From Lithospermum erythrorhizon (taxonomy: Eukaryota; Streptophyta; Magnoliopsida; Boraginales; Boraginaceae), in the NCBI GenBank assembly GCA_019722365.1, contig JADFUC010001160.1, positions 231,695-295,694 of the forward strand: a DNA stretch of 64,000 nucleotides. The letters run 5' to 3'. A model generated the notes under the pieces. It worked only from the letters and a program-made list of their open reading frames with translations, did no database searches and had not been told where the DNA came from. Of the stretch, positions 1-12,198 are shown one piece after another. Positions within the stretch are counted from its first letter, which is position 1. Every line of letters starts with the position of its first letter. The position numbers and the translations under genes are program-made.

Positions 1-891
1 TAGGGAACAACGAATCATGTAGAGCAGTAAATATAGCACAACATTACTAAGCCTAAATAGAAAGTGTAAATACAGAAACCCTTGAATAGGTAACATGAAG
101 TCCTGAACAGTTGTAGCAAAACAAATTTGACGCTTCGCCACCCAAAAAAAAAAAAACTATGTCATTCGAATCCTCCTTACCTGAGGGAAAATAAAATTTA
201 AACTAGAGGGAACTGATTCCGACAATTCATGTAGAGTGTGTGTGATCTTCAGAGTTGTGCTTTGGATTGCCAACAACAATTGCTCGATTTGCAAAACCTG
301 GAACCATCAACTAGTTAATACATATTCCACATTATACTCCTACCATTTTCATATTGAAGTATTGTACTTCATTGGGACATGCAATAGAAGGGAAAACAAC
401 AAGAAAAGCAATGTTACAAAGAATCATGTGTCCAGTTTTCAGAATCATGTCTCCATTCCATGATCATCAAGTCCTATGAAGTTAAAGACTATATATTATT
501 TGGATCTTGGATATAAAGGAATAAATCAAAGTGGGTCACTAGTCAGTACTCATCTACTGTGAAGTAGTATATAGTCTTTTCAATTCATCTTGGGTCACTT
601 CACGGAAACAATTTCCCTGTCATCACATGGGTACGGTTGTGTACAATTCGACCCCTCCCCCCTTTACCGTGCTTAGATGGGAGCCTCTTTAGAGGCACTG
701 GGGCATGTTGTTAAAAATGTCTCAACTCCCAACCAAGTTTAGATCAACATATATTCCAACTTTAGATAATTCCAAGTAAATCAAGATGACAAAGTAATTT
801 GCTATATATGTCCTAGAAATATCAATATTTCTCTCATCATATTAGTAGTTAAACTCAGTAAACAAAATTTTGTTTAATGAAATAAACTTAC
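1..891. other. left-edge non-coding DNA, probably U-box gene intron
   Basis: On the minus strand this stretch follows directly after the GTAAGT donor (886-891) of the U-box coding exon, so at least its right part is intron. I looked on the minus strand for the next expected U-box/ARM coding exon and saw none. A short direct repeat containing aatcatgt occurs near 421-450. The remaining exons probably lie left of the window. Confidence 0.4.
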
Positions 892-1164
892 ACAAAGAAT
901 CTTGCTCATCTTTGGAGACCACTTCTCTAGAAATTCACGAGCTTCATTGATTGCGGTGTCAAGTTCTTCACATTCTTTACATACAGTGTCATCTGCGGGA
1001 ATTCTATTGTCAAGAACATTATCAAGCAACGGTTTCAGATGCTTCATGCAACTTGCCACATTTCTGAAATCCCTTTGTGAAGGCATATTTGTCGTACAAC
1101 ATGTTGCAAGATGGATAAATCGAGATATGCTGTTTGTGAGACACCTCACTGATGTTAATTCCAT
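892..1164 (-). CDS. PUB-type U-box E3 ubiquitin ligase, first coding exon (partial gene)
   Basis: This exon encodes the first 91 residues of a plant U-box protein: the helical U-box N-terminal domain of PUB3/PUB4-like ligases, recognised from LKPLLDNVLDNRIP, the CEELD motif and the stretch AREFLEKWSPKMSKI. The full-length family adds a U-box that binds E2 enzymes and C-terminal ARM repeats that bind substrates; neither is in the window. The ATG is at 1164, four bases after an acceptor (CAG at 1169-1171), and the exon ends at a strong GTAAGT donor (886-891) in phase 0, so the gene continues to the left. No frame damage is seen. Family recognition is by eye; which PUB member is uncertain. Confidence 0.7.
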
Positions 1165-1168
1165 TTAT

Positions 1169-2546
1169 CTGTGTACATAGAAGAGGACATTTATTTGACT
1201 TCACATAAAATTGAAACCAAACTATATGAATCCATATACAAAACAACAAGGAAATGGTCACTCGACAGGCTACTGATCGTGATTTAATTTAATTGTGAGA
1301 TACAAGTATGAAAAATCTGGGAAAAGAGTTCAAAAGTAAGGTTCAATTCCTTAAAGCTGAAATCATAAGACTTAGTAGTTTAACTTTCACTATGGGCCAG
1401 AGGGAAAATGCAAAGTAACTTATTCATAGTGCAGTTTCTCTACAATCAGCTACATACCAAATACAATCTGAAGCACATTTACAAGCAAAAAATCTGGAGA
1501 TCAAGAAGTGCCCTTAAGTTCTCTGTATCCTCCCATGAATCAGGGTCATCCTTAAAATGGAATGTGAATAATAATGAGTCCACTGACACTTCTCCATACG
1601 AAAACTTATGCTAACAGTTACTCGACAAAGGTTTTACATGTATCAAACGAGTTTATGCAAAAGTTAACAAGTTTTTTTTCCCCATAAATATTACTTAGAC
1701 CTCGAAACTCATATGCTAAATAATTTGGTAGGAGCAATGAGAGAGAACACCACACCAGTCTCCATTAGCAATATATGCTAGTTCATTGTCGTCAAAATGC
1801 AAAATTAAGCATTTCACAGCTTAAGAAAAAAGAGTCCTTATTGGCAATTTTGTACACAAGAAAGTCAGTTTATTATACAATTCTCATCAATCAAACACTT
1901 CCTCGGAATCTTGAACTTTAATCTTAGTTAACAATAATAAAGACTATGCAATTTCGAATCGAGTATTCCAACATTGATACAGAATCAACAAATACTAAGA
2001 AATCTAACTGCCACAGATAAAGTTTACATCTTTTACACTCAAGGAAGAAAAAAAAAACATCATGCAATAGCAGTACTAGCATGAAGGACTCAATTTACAT
2101 GGTTAAATTGAGTAAGCAAACGATTATACCCAAAAAAAAAATACTAACAAATCTAACTACCACAAATAAAGTCTGCATCTTTACATTCTAGGCAGAAAAA
2201 AAAACATCATGCAAATAACAGAAATAACATCAATTACACAATTTACAGGGTTTAATTGAGTATGGAAACAATTATACCAAATAAACAAATTCTGACAAAT
2301 CTAACAACCACAAATAAAGTTTGCATCAATACACTCAAAACAGAAAAAACCCATCATGCAAGTATCAGAAACACCATTAAGGACACAATTTACATGCTTG
2401 AGTTAAGTAAACAAACAATTATACAAAATAAACAAATCCAACAACCATAAATAAAGTTTGCATCTTTTCACTCAAAGTAGAAAAAATAACATCATGCAAG
2501 TATCAGAAATAGCATTAAGAACACAATTTACATAACTCTTATATAC
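1169..2546 (-). other. intron 1 of the U-box gene (5'UTR intron)
   Basis: The intron runs from a GTATAT donor (2541-2546) to the acceptor TGTACACAG just before the start codon. It is about 1.38 kb long, AT-rich, and its donor-proximal 550 bp is a tandem minisatellite listed separately. An intron inside the leader is common in plant genes and often affects expression; that role here is inference. Confidence 0.5.
1990..2545. repeat. four-copy tandem repeat, period about 137-149 bp
   Basis: Four imperfect copies start near 2001, 2150, 2298 and 2435. Each contains aatctaac.accacaaataaagtttgcatc, then a purine-rich run, catcatgcaa, an acacaatttacat block and a cttgagtaa-like stretch with AAACAATTATACC. 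The fourth copy ends in acacaatttacat directly before the splice donor of the leader exon. Confidence 0.85.
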
Positions 2547-2720
2547 CTGAGGCTGAATGGAGAAAACAACAACAGATCTTGCTGAAAACTAAAACCCAAC
2601 AAAACCAAAACACTGAACATGAAGATCTCAAACAACAAAATGAAGTTTTCAATAAAACAAAACACCCCTTTTCTTCTTCTCCTTTTCAAGATTTTCCCAA
2701 CCCTCTTCACAATACTTCAT
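2547..2720 (-). other. probable 5'UTR exon of the U-box gene
   Basis: Read on the minus strand this segment is GA/CT-rich and then T-rich, typical of a plant leader, and ends CCTCAG|GTATAT. It has no start codon in frame with the coding exon. The right end (transcription start) is approximate. The inferred exon links to the acceptor at 1169-1171. Confidence 0.45.
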
Positions 2721-2917
2721 TGCAAAGAGAGAGTGTGTCTATGTGTTTTTAGTGTAAACGACATATTATTCGCAATGATATTTTACTGTATGTATGATAT
2801 TATTTGTAATGACACGAGAATTATGAACATAATATTATTTGTAATGATAGTAAATTTTGAGTTCCAATTTTTACAATGACTAAAATAAAATCAATATGGA
2901 AACAAAGAAATAAAGAA

Positions 2918-3163
2918 ACGATGCAGGCGGCGTCTCGAGGCGGACGTCAGATGCTAAACTGCTTGATGCGTCTCACGTAAGTGGGTTCGATCACTGGCAA
3001 TGATGATTGTTGATAGATTGAGGTCGTCTTTCCATTACTGAGTACATTTATCTTTGGTATATAGGATAGGCTACGGAGATAAAATTAAAAGCATTCGAAT
3101 AAAGCTATAAAATTTGGTGATGAATTTAGCCGATGCGAGGAGGCGCCGTTAGCGTATCAACGT
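2918..3163 (+). mobile_element. tRNA-type SINE, copy 1
   Basis: A 246-bp insertion flanked by a perfect 14-bp direct repeat, aaagaaataaagaa, at 2904-2917 and 3164-3177. It contains a Pol III box B-like segment, gtgggttcgatcactggc, near 2991. The 3' end is gcgtatcaacg, not poly(A). The same box B core, a tggtgatgaattt block and the same 3' end recur at 37544-37794. The long target duplication is that of L1-type reverse transcription. The box A is weak. Confidence 0.7.
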
Positions 3164-3177
3164 AAAGAAATAAAGAA

Positions 3178-4361
3178 CAAAAGGGTTAAATTAATGGGAC
3201 CCTGAAATGCTTGCACATTTGTCATTGCTGTAGTGAATTAAATTAAGCCATTAAATTGTGAGTTACATTAAATAATTGACTATAATGATGAATAAAACTA
3301 AATTAAAAAATGGTTTTTATATAAAAGGGAATCTAATAATTATAAAGTGGTAGAAGCTAAAAGGTAAGCAATGCTTTATATATAAATCATGGAAGATATC
3401 AGACAGAACATTATTGTTTTTGTTTATCCATAAACCAGACATTAGGTGATATTATATGACTAATAAAACCCATCATACCATGATTTGCTTCAAGGGGACA
3501 AAAAGTTGTACTAGTTTGAGTAGTTTCAATATTTATTTATTGGACTTAATTTAGATAATTGCACTAGTTAGAATGACTAAAGTTGGGGTATTTTATTATA
3601 ATCTTACACAAAATATCTTGTATGTTTGTATTCAAGTAAATTATTATTCTTTGTAATATATTATCGGATAAAGTTTAGTTGGGGATCATCTAATATAGGA
3701 GGAAAATAAGTTAGTTTTAAGATCAAATCATAACATGACAAAAAATTTAATCCCAACTTATTAACATCTTAAGTCTTGTTAATATTTGCTTGTTCAACTT
3801 TATTATATAGTGTAAAATTTGAGAGGTGAAGAATAACTTTTAGAAGAATTCAAGATTAGGTAAAATTTGACTACAAAATATTTGTTAATTAGTTAAAAGA
3901 AGGATGCAAGAAAGCAAAAAAGGTAAAATTAGAGGTCTAGAGTAGTAGTGTATTATGGGAAAAAATGTGATTCACTTAATCAAAGAACATAACATTCCTA
4001 TTACATATGCATGATTATGTTTGGCCTTCAACTAGTACTCTTAACGAGCAACTTTTTAGAAACTTTTACAACCATTGACTAATCTAATCAGAAATTAAAA
4101 AATTGGAAAAGTGGTAATAATAAGTACCTCCTAAACCCTAAACCTTAATAATCAAATAGTTCCATATATAGTGTTAAATGTAGTAAGATTTGATGGATAT
4201 GAAGGATATGATTATGTGTCCTTGTTCATTGCATATTATGGTAGTGGAAAACATATTGGACCTCCCAAAGTGAATGAGAACTTTACAAGTTACAACGTAC
4301 AAAAAAATCACGTGTTGCATTTATATATTCACATCCCCACTGTATTCTTTATGTTTGCCCA
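3178..4361. other. AT-rich intergenic DNA
   Basis: No coding exon, RNA gene or complete transposon was seen. A short cctaaaccctaaacc stretch near 4130 resembles two telomere units but is too short to mean anything. Confidence 0.5.
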
Positions 4362-4948
4362 TGTTTTTTGTTTGGATTGAATCTATGTTGCCGTTTTTAA
4401 ATCATCGAAGATCGAAAGTTGTGGAATCGGGATTACAAACCTCAGCTTCGGATTTTTTGGCTTTGTTGTTGGGGAGCAATCGGCCCACCAATCGGTTCAT
4501 CCGGTCGATTGAGGCTTTGATTTGGCTGGTTTCTACTGAGGAGCAATCGGCTCCTGGTCGGCTTCACTCCGAGGGGCCGATCAACTAATGCTAAAGCTGA
4601 TTTTGAGAAATTTGCTTAAGTTATAATAAATGCTCGTGAACACCCGTTACAAATCGTTGTAATATAAGCGTTTGATATGGGAAAGTATATCTTACGGTTT
4701 AGGGTTATAGAATATTTTAAAACTTTAAGCTGATAAATACGGTGTATAATCTGCGTTTGATAAGCGTAGAGTTGTTCGATGCGTAATCTGTTTCTTCTCG
4801 TTTATAGTGAAAACTTAGGTGAATTTTTAGCAAAAGATGGATTAGTCTGTCACGTCGTTAGGGATCTGCTTACAAAATATAGAATTGTTATTTATTTTAT
4901 GTCTAAAACCTTCACGTAATTGATCTAGATTCGCGTATGTTATAATAA
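4362..4948 (+). repeat. left LTR of the copia element
   Basis: Shares with the right LTR the blocks gttgccg, catcgaagatcg, tttggctggtttctactg, gaggagcaatcggctc and cttacggtttagggtta in the same order. The left edge TGTT is inferred by alignment to the right LTR and is approximate. Confidence 0.75.
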
Positions 4949-4950
4949 AT

Positions 4951-4966
4951 TGGTATCAGCTTCGAG
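4951..4966 (+). promoter_or_regulatory. primer-binding site (initiator tRNA-Met type)
   Basis: tggtatcagcttcgag lies 2 bases after the left LTR and matches the usual plant copia PBS TGGTATCAGAGC at its first nine bases, as expected for priming by initiator tRNA-Met. Confidence 0.75.
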
Positions 4967-4988
4967 ATTTGTTTGTCAGGCGAATACG

Positions 4989-5219
4989 ATGATGGGTGGT
5001 AAAAGAGGTTTGGAAGTAGATAAGTTTAATGGGAGGAAAAGTTTCGTAGCGAATGTCAAGGTGTGGGCGAGAGGGATGCAGTGCCATAGCATGAAGGCTC
5101 TGCTACACGGTTCCGGAAAATTGGGATTCTTTTTGAAGAGAGGAGAGGCTGCAGCTCGGCGTTATTTGTTCTTTGGAGGGCCGAGATTATTACGGAAGGA
5201 TTCGGCGGGAGACAGCTAG
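4989..5219 (+). pseudogene. copia gag remnant
   Basis: The frame contains GLEVDKFNGRKSF, which matches the start of copia gag proteins (KFNG..DF..W). Similarity fades within about 40 residues and the frame then stops. It sits at the expected place between the PBS and the protease. Confidence 0.55.
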
Positions 5220-5779
5220 ATTGAGCGGCTAAGTTGGAATGCATATATAACCGGAAGCTTAACTTGACTGAGTTGTTCTTTGAAACAACGTCTGATTAGA
5301 AATTTCAACGTATGCGAGGAAATGCAATCATCCAAAAAGGCAGCTTAGATAGACTAAATACAATAATATTATTAGATTTCGTAATATTGATATTTATGTC
5401 AAAGGAATATCATATAATTTTGTTAGTTTGCTTCACAGGGCATCATATGAAAACTTTAAGTAATCTATGACTAATGATAAAAGATTATGTAATTAGAAGA
5501 AGTTAGAGCTACTCTTCATAGCAGGGGAATTTGAGATAGTTGTATTAGTTACAGTTTGGATACTCATTTTGTTAGGTTATTAGATTCAATAAAAATATTA
5601 GAGCTTTTTGTTAAAGGGGAAAAAGTTTCTAAGAAATAATTCAAGCGGAGATTCCATTAGGGGATGTATGTCATTAATGTAAGGAGAAGGACATTAGAAA
5701 TGAGATTATCCTAAGAAGAGCGGAGGAATGCATGCAGTGCTAGCTTCTTTGTTAGAGAGTAGTACAAAATCACAAGAAA

Positions 5780-8700
5780 AGATATGGCGTTAGTTGGGGA
5801 TAACTACGTGTGTTACAGCGATATGTGGATACTTGATTCGGGAGCGTCTTATCATATCTATCCTAAGAGGGAATGATTTTCGACTTATGAGCAAGTAGAT
5901 GGGTAGTAATATTTTTTATGACAAGCCAGTTTGTTTCTTAGTAGTTGGGATAAGGTTACGTGAATATTAGGACTCATGATGGTAAGTTCATGCCTTAAAG
6001 GAATGTTAGGCATGTTCATGATGATTAAGAATTTGATTCGTTGGGTCTCTTTTAGGCAGGGAAGGGCTTTAGTTTTAGAGGTGAAGGTGGAGTGATAAAT
6101 ATGCGAGAGGTTACGAGGTAATTAGAAGGCATTGGCGGGGTAAATTTTTACAAGGTGCTACGTTTAGAATTCTCTTTTTGTTAAATCCCTCTGTTGTTGT
6201 TGAAAATGATAATATGACTAAATTTATGGCATATGAGGCTTGAGTCGTATGAGTGAGAGAGGATCTGAATTAAATTTAGAGCCAATCTTGAGTGTACAAA
6301 AATTGAAAGACTTAGGGTTTAGCAGGCCTTTGTGTGTCTTTGAAGAAATTACATGCGTATCAAATTTTGGCGACTCATAGAACAAAGGTACAACTGGATT
6401 ACATCGGCTCTGCGATTATTGTTAGGGTCCTTGGCGAGGTTTAAATTTTTGGAAGTCGCGAATTATTTTCTATAGGTGATTAGTGGAAGATTATTCGCTG
6501 AGAATGACTTGAGTGCTTCGTTATGGAAGCGAGAAAAGTGATGCTTTCAAAGGCTTTTTAAGTATTGGAAGATTTTAGTGGAAAATCAAAGCAGGGGAAG
6601 AAGGTCGGCGGTGGCGTCTTGATAATAGTGCAGAATTGTGTTAAATGCGAGTTTAATGGGTTTGCTTAAAGCGGAAGGGATTCTTTGGGCATCATACGGT
6701 TAGGCATATACCCCAATGAGATAGTTAATAGCGAGCATTATGAATCGGACACTTGGAAGGCTAGGTGTATGCTTTCTCAAGATGCTAGGTTATTTGACAT
6801 GAATGTTTTAGGCATAAGCAATCGACTACAACGCTCAGCATCTAATAATCATTGATCCTCACAAGTATAAATCGAAAACTCTAAACTAGTTATAATCAAG
6901 AAAGTGATCCTCATGAAATTATAAATCCCCGAAAATTGAATTATTATCATGTGAATGAGGGTAAGTTAGAACCAAGGGCAAAGAAGGAGGTATATTTGCT
7001 TAGGCTATAGTGATGGTGGTGTGAAAGAATTATAGAATTTGGTCTCATGTTGGTGAGGCAGAGTTATTCCTAGCTAGAAATGTGATATTTAATGAGAATT
7101 ACATGTGTTTTACAGTTCAACCATAAAATCCACAATTCTTTGAAGTAGAAGATGGTGTTGGGAAGTAGGTGGGCTTGAGATTTTGGTATTAATGGTGATG
7201 GTAGAAGTAACTCTTCGATCCCTTTGATCCTGATCGAGGCTGAAATATGGAAGTTCCATCCTCGGATAGACATCATAGGTGTAGCTCTTGATTACTCTAG
7301 AGGCCAATTAATTCACAGAGTACCTCCGCCCGAGATGATTATGAGGATATATTTAGCTTTGCTGAACTCTGAAGGGTGAAGTCACAAGGGAGCCGATTTC
7401 TTATAAACTGATTGTAACTAATCTTTGAGTAGAGTCGATGGCTTCTTTGTCATGGGAGAAGAAATGGAATTACTTAGGAAGAGTGAGAACTTGGGAGTTG
7501 GCTAGAAGACTGATAGGAAGAAAGATTGTATAAACACAAGTGGATATTCAAGTAAAAAGAGGTTGTCACGGAGGAGGGATACAATATAAAGCTAGAGTGG
7601 TTTCTATAGGATTCAGTCAAAAGGGAGGGGTTGATTCTGATGAGATATTCTCACAGGCAATTGGAACTTCGAGGATGCTTAAATGTTGCCAGGGTTCTGA
7701 GACTTGGAGCTCAGAGCAGCTAGATGTCGAGACAACTTTCCATGGAGGTTGGATGAAGAGAGATTTATATGATGACGGATGGTTTCAGGGGCGGAAGAAG
7801 GAGACTATGTTTGCGGGTTCAAGAAATCTTTGTATGGTTCATGATCCCGGTAGTGGTACAAGATATTTGATAGGCACATGATGGAAGTCCAGGTATTCGA
7901 GGAGTCCGTATGACGGTTATGTTTATTATAACAAATTTGAAGTGATGGTTACTGCTTTATCTTAGTTGCAGCCTAGATGATATGTTGATAAATTCTGAGT
8001 TGAGAAGTCGATATTCAAAAATTTGAAGAGTTCAGCAGTGCGAATTTGGAAATGAAGGATTTAGATGCTTGCGAGAAAATTTTGGGAATGGAATATTTAA
8101 GGATGAAATCAGGAAGAGCTTTTTCTTATCCACTGAGAAAGTCTATATTTGAGGAAGGACTTACCAGTTTGGTATATTTAAATTCTTTAAAGCCAATTGA
8201 AACTCCTAGTTCTAAATGCTCTTACGTCTATTGCATTTGCACTAAATCATCTTGAGGAAGGTATACATGGGCAGCATGCCTTATGCTAGTGTAGTTGGAA
8301 GTTTAATGTCCCGATATGAATTTCACTTGGGCACGATCCTTGCACATGCTATTAGTGTTGTCGATGGGATTTCATAAGGCTGACCATGGTAAGAACATTA
8401 GTAATTTGTAGAGAGGATTTTCGCTATCTCGATGCGTCGATATTGGTGTTTGTTATGGCGTTGGAGATAGCCGGTGTTTAATTTTTGGATACTCTGATTC
8501 GACTATCTTTTTGGAGATGTAGGCGATAGAAGATTCTATGGCCGATTTTATGTATTTACCCTAGGTGATTCTATTGTGAGTTGGATAGGCTACGCTAAAA
8601 TCCCGCAGTGACTTTACTATTGGGGCGGTACTAAGGAGGAGTATCGAAACAAAGGACTGAATTAGTGATTTGAAACATTTTTATAAAATCGAATTTGTGG
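5780..8700 (+). pseudogene. copia pol remnant (protease, integrase, RT, RNase H)
   Basis: Readable fragments in several frames: WILDSGASYHIYP near 5826 (aspartic protease with the DSGA catalytic motif); an integrase-like HAYQILATHR segment near 6350; KARVVSIGFSQKGGVDSDEIFS near 7591 and LDVETTFHGGWMKRDLYDD near 7722 (reverse transcriptase fingers/palm); DACEKILGMEYLRMKSGRAF near 8067, the conserved copia segment after the YVDD box. The YVDD box itself is reduced to YVDKF near 7981. Stops and frameshifts interrupt all of it. Confidence 0.8.
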
Positions 8701-9098
8701 TATATTGTGACAGTTTGAGTCACGATATACTTAACCAGAGATCGGAGTTCATCATGATAGAGACCGAAATACATTGATATGCGATATCATTTTTAACTTG
8801 TGGTGAGAAGAGAATTAAGGTAAACAAAGTGGATACTTGCTTGAATAACGATTCCTTGTTTTACGAAGAGCAGTTCCGTAGAGCAAGTTTGACGTTACTT
8901 TTGGACTTTAAAGTTATTAAGATTTCCAGAATTGGCGGGAGGATAACGTCGAGGTACGTCGCATCAATTAGATTCTGTGCATCACATTCCTTTATCTGAA
9001 CACACAAGTGCTGTTAAGGTACATACAGTGCATTATTAAAGGCGTGCATTTTTTGGAAATTTTCATGTCTGAAGATAATTCAAGTCAAGGTGGAGATT

Positions 9099-9667
9099 TG
9101 TTAAATATGCCTTGAATTATGTTGCCGTTGCTAAACCATCGAAGATCGGAAGTTGTGGGATCAAGGGTTGTAAACCTCGACTCGGATTTTTGGCCTGTTG
9201 CTGGCTCTGCAATCGGCTCCTCCAGAGGGCGATTGAGGCTTTGATTTGGCTGGTTTCTACTGAGGAGCAATCGGCTCAGTGCCTCTCCGAGGGACCGGTC
9301 AGCTTGTGTTGAAGCTGATTTTGAGGCGGCAAGTTGTAATAAATGCTCCTAAACATCATTTGAATCATTGTAACATAAATATCGTACTAGTAAAGGCTGT
9401 ATATCTTACGGTTTAGGGTTAACATAGAATAGTTTTAGCGCTTAGAATTATTAAGTGATACAGTGTATAATCATCGTAAAGGAGTATAGTGTTCTTGATC
9501 ACATGTCACATTTTAACAAATTATAGTGAAATTTACAGTGGGCACTGCTATAGATTGAAGATCCCTAACGCGTCGATTAGGGATACCATATAAAATATAA
9601 GTATTATTTATTTTAAATACCTTGGCTACATAATTTTGTGATCCTAAATTTGCATCTGTTATAATAT
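9099..9667 (+). repeat. right LTR of the copia element
   Basis: Begins TGTTAAATATGCC after the purine-rich tract caaggtggagat and parallels the left LTR to ctgttataat near 9667. Confidence 0.8.
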
Positions 9668-10308
9668 TGGAATTAATCAAAATTGGATAGATTAGAAGTC
9701 GTTGTGAATATATTACAATGTTATTTGTATATTATTAATTAATATCATCTAGGTAAATTCTTTGTATCAAAATTTGAGTGCTAGTACTTAAGGGTAAAAT
9801 GATTAACCTCAATTAACTACCTATCTACAGAACTTTATACGAAATGAATAAATAGCTTAACCTCAATTCACCTCTAGGCCTCTAATCATTCCAAAACAAA
9901 ACAAATAGACCAGAATAAGGGTCTAGCATTTTTATATTTCATTTCCAGTTATGATTCATTTTCTTTATTTAATGTATATTCATGTTTTCTGCAAAGATTA
10001 TATATATAGTAACTGCACGTAGCCAACTTGTATTTGTGCATATATATATAATACTCTTTTATGACCGTCATGTTATGGATTTTTCAACAATAACTAGATG
10101 TATGCATACATTTATTAAACTTAAAATAAGGTTTTGAATGACATTTAATTTGAATGCATGCAATATACAGCTGAAGCTTAGTTGGCTACAATTCCCAAAT
10201 CCCAACCTCTCAATTGAAACACCTTCTTGATTTTGACGTTTATTTACGTTATACTCAGCTTATTATTGTATTAGTAGTATTACTGACTCGTTTGTCTCTC
10301 TTGGATGA
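9668..10308. other. AT-rich intergenic DNA
   Basis: No gene or structured element recognised. Confidence 0.5.
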
Positions 10309-10310
10309 TA

Positions 10311-10460
10311 CTCCCTCCGTTTTTTTAGTTGTGGTTTTGGCTATTTAATTGGCAATTAAAATATATATTAAAAATATAAAGTGCTATTAATTATACTAAA
10401 ACAACAAATATTTTTAAATAAATTTATTTGGCTAAAACGACAACTAAAAAAACGAAGGAG
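10311..10460. mobile_element. Stowaway MITE (Tc1/Mariner type)
   Basis: 150 bp with terminal inverted repeats starting CTCCCTCCGTTTTTTTAG on the left and ending CTAAAAAAACGAAGGAG on the right; the TIRs extend for about 30 bp with a few mismatches. It is flanked by TA dinucleotides (10309-10310 and 10461-10462), the target duplication of this superfamily. No coding capacity. Confidence 0.92.
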
Positions 10461-10462
10461 TA

Positions 10463-11371
10463 TTATTCATACATGTTAGTGTATATTGTATTGTTATTAT
10501 ATTGGATTAAGCCCGTAGGGTTGTATATGGTGACCATATGCTCTATAAATTAAATACATTGCACTACTCATTATAAAGAACACGGAAATTATTGTATCTT
10601 AACATGTAATGATATAAACTGAATCAATACCGATTCGTCCACGTAATCAACCTTTAATGAATTTCAAGGAATTCGCGAGGAGAGGTATTGAAGGAGGAAG
10701 CCCATGCGTAGTGAATATAATGTCCGAAACGTATAGGAGGGTGGTTTTATAAGATCTTGAGTTTCGTTTAAATATAATGAGATTAATTTTAGTATGAACC
10801 CTCGTAAACTTTTAACAATACATACATTAACAATTGGCACTCAATTAGTTTGTTGAGTTCACAATTTCGATTTTTAATACAAAACTTTGATCGTAAATAA
10901 TTTTTAAAATATACATAGAATCTTAAAGCTTCTATGTTGTAACTGATAATGGTTCGATTTTGCAATTTAGAGTAAAATGTTTCGTGGTCCAAACCTTGAT
11001 GACATATCACATATACATACAAGATGGAATATACTCGGCATTTCTCTTAAGTATGTTTCAACTTTCAACTGTATAGAAGTATACTCCACAATTGCAGTCT
11101 TAATCAGTACAAGGTCTTGAATATGATTGTTGGTGGGGAGGGGGAGGGAGTGGGGTGGGTATAACATTTGCTGGATTAGTGACGTTACACAACAACGATG
11201 GAATAATTAAGCATTTTGTATATAAGTTCGTCGTCCTTTTGTTATTAGATTTTTTCATTTTGATATTTGTTTTTTTTGGGTGGCTGAGTGGCTCACAATT
11301 TATTTAGGAGTTTAGATATTTGAAACAAAAACATAAAAAGATGAATATTTCAGAAGTGAAACTTCTATATT
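10463..11371. other. intergenic DNA without recognised features
   Basis: AT-rich with a G-rich tract (ggtggggagggggagggagtgggg) near 11133. No credible exon on either strand. Confidence 0.5.
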
Positions 11372-11376
11372 GTACC

Positions 11377-11722
11377 GGTTGAAAATATTTGTGCGATAAT
11401 GCATGTGGCTGACTAACGGCTTCAATAAACTGTCTTAACGCAGTTACATATAGTATGATAGGTTGTTAGTGTGTTAGTTGGGGCACTCCTCTTTTGTGTG
11501 AAAGGAAAATCACAGTTTTGTGCGTTAGAGTGCTGCGACTCCACCAACATTATTAGTCATACAATTCATGCTTGGTGGCAGTCTTGGTCGGGTTTGTGGA
11601 GGTAAAAGGGTTGGGTTGTCTCTTGTAAGGTCAGATTGGCGGTATGAGTTTGATGAGAGTCAAGCGAGGTAGGAAGGCCCCAGAGAGGCAGAAGCCAGGC
11701 AACTGATATCGTCTTTTCAATG
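11377..11722 (+). repeat. left LTR of the short copia element
   Basis: Shares gcgataatgcatg, tatgataggttgttagtgtg, tagttggg, cttttgtgtgagaaa, tcgggtttgt and aaggtcagattgg in order with the right LTR. The terminal TG appears mutated to GG. Confidence 0.8.
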
Positions 11723-11724
11723 AG

Positions 11725-11737
11725 TGGTATTAAGAGC
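11725..11737 (+). promoter_or_regulatory. primer-binding site of the short copia element
   Basis: tggtattaagagc is two mismatches from the usual TGGTATCAGAGC and lies immediately after the left LTR. Confidence 0.7.
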
Positions 11738-12198
11738 TTAAGGTTTGTTTGTTGTCAGAGCTAGGTTTCGTGCTAAGCGGAAAAATTCAAATCTCTGGGA
11801 ATCCGACGGAGAAAAGAGCCTTAGCCAGATCTCGTAGCCGCTTGAGAAAGCTATTGGTAGTTGCGGAATCGAAGGATTAATGGAGTTGACTTTTGGTGAC
11901 AGTTGACTTTATTTATTTAGGAGCTTAAAAATCCGGCGGGGTGGGTAAGGTCAGCTTTTTTTTAAAAAGTTTTGCGATGAAAACAAAGAAGGTTAATTCC
12001 TTTTAAATTTCGGAGTTTTTCATTTTTGTTGTTGAAATTTGGATATAGGTTCGGTTGTGTGTCAATTTAAATTTCTTTGCAAGATTTGGCTATTTTGTGT
12101 TGAATTATTGGCTGATTTTTGTGTTTGAAGTGCTTAAAATTCAAATCTTTGTGATATTTGTGCTATATTTGATTTGTTACTTTCATATTTTTGTTTTA

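Larger units (their letters stand above)
4362..9667 (+). mobile_element. degenerate Ty1/copia LTR retrotransposon
   Basis: The element has two similar LTRs (4362-4948 and 9099-9667), a primer-binding site right after the left LTR, gag-like then protease, integrase-like, reverse transcriptase and connection-domain remnants in copia order, and a purine tract (near 9085-9098) before the right LTR. The LTRs differ by many substitutions and small indels and every domain has stops, so insertion is old and the element is dead. No clean 5-bp target duplication remains. Confidence 0.85.

Noticed and set aside
874..1180. Plus-strand frame 902-1180 over the U-box exon
   Set aside because: Overlaps the conserved minus-strand exon with proper splice sites; no family match.
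4125..4145. Telomere-like cctaaaccctaaacc
   Set aside because: Only about two units; short interstitial motifs of this kind are common in plants.
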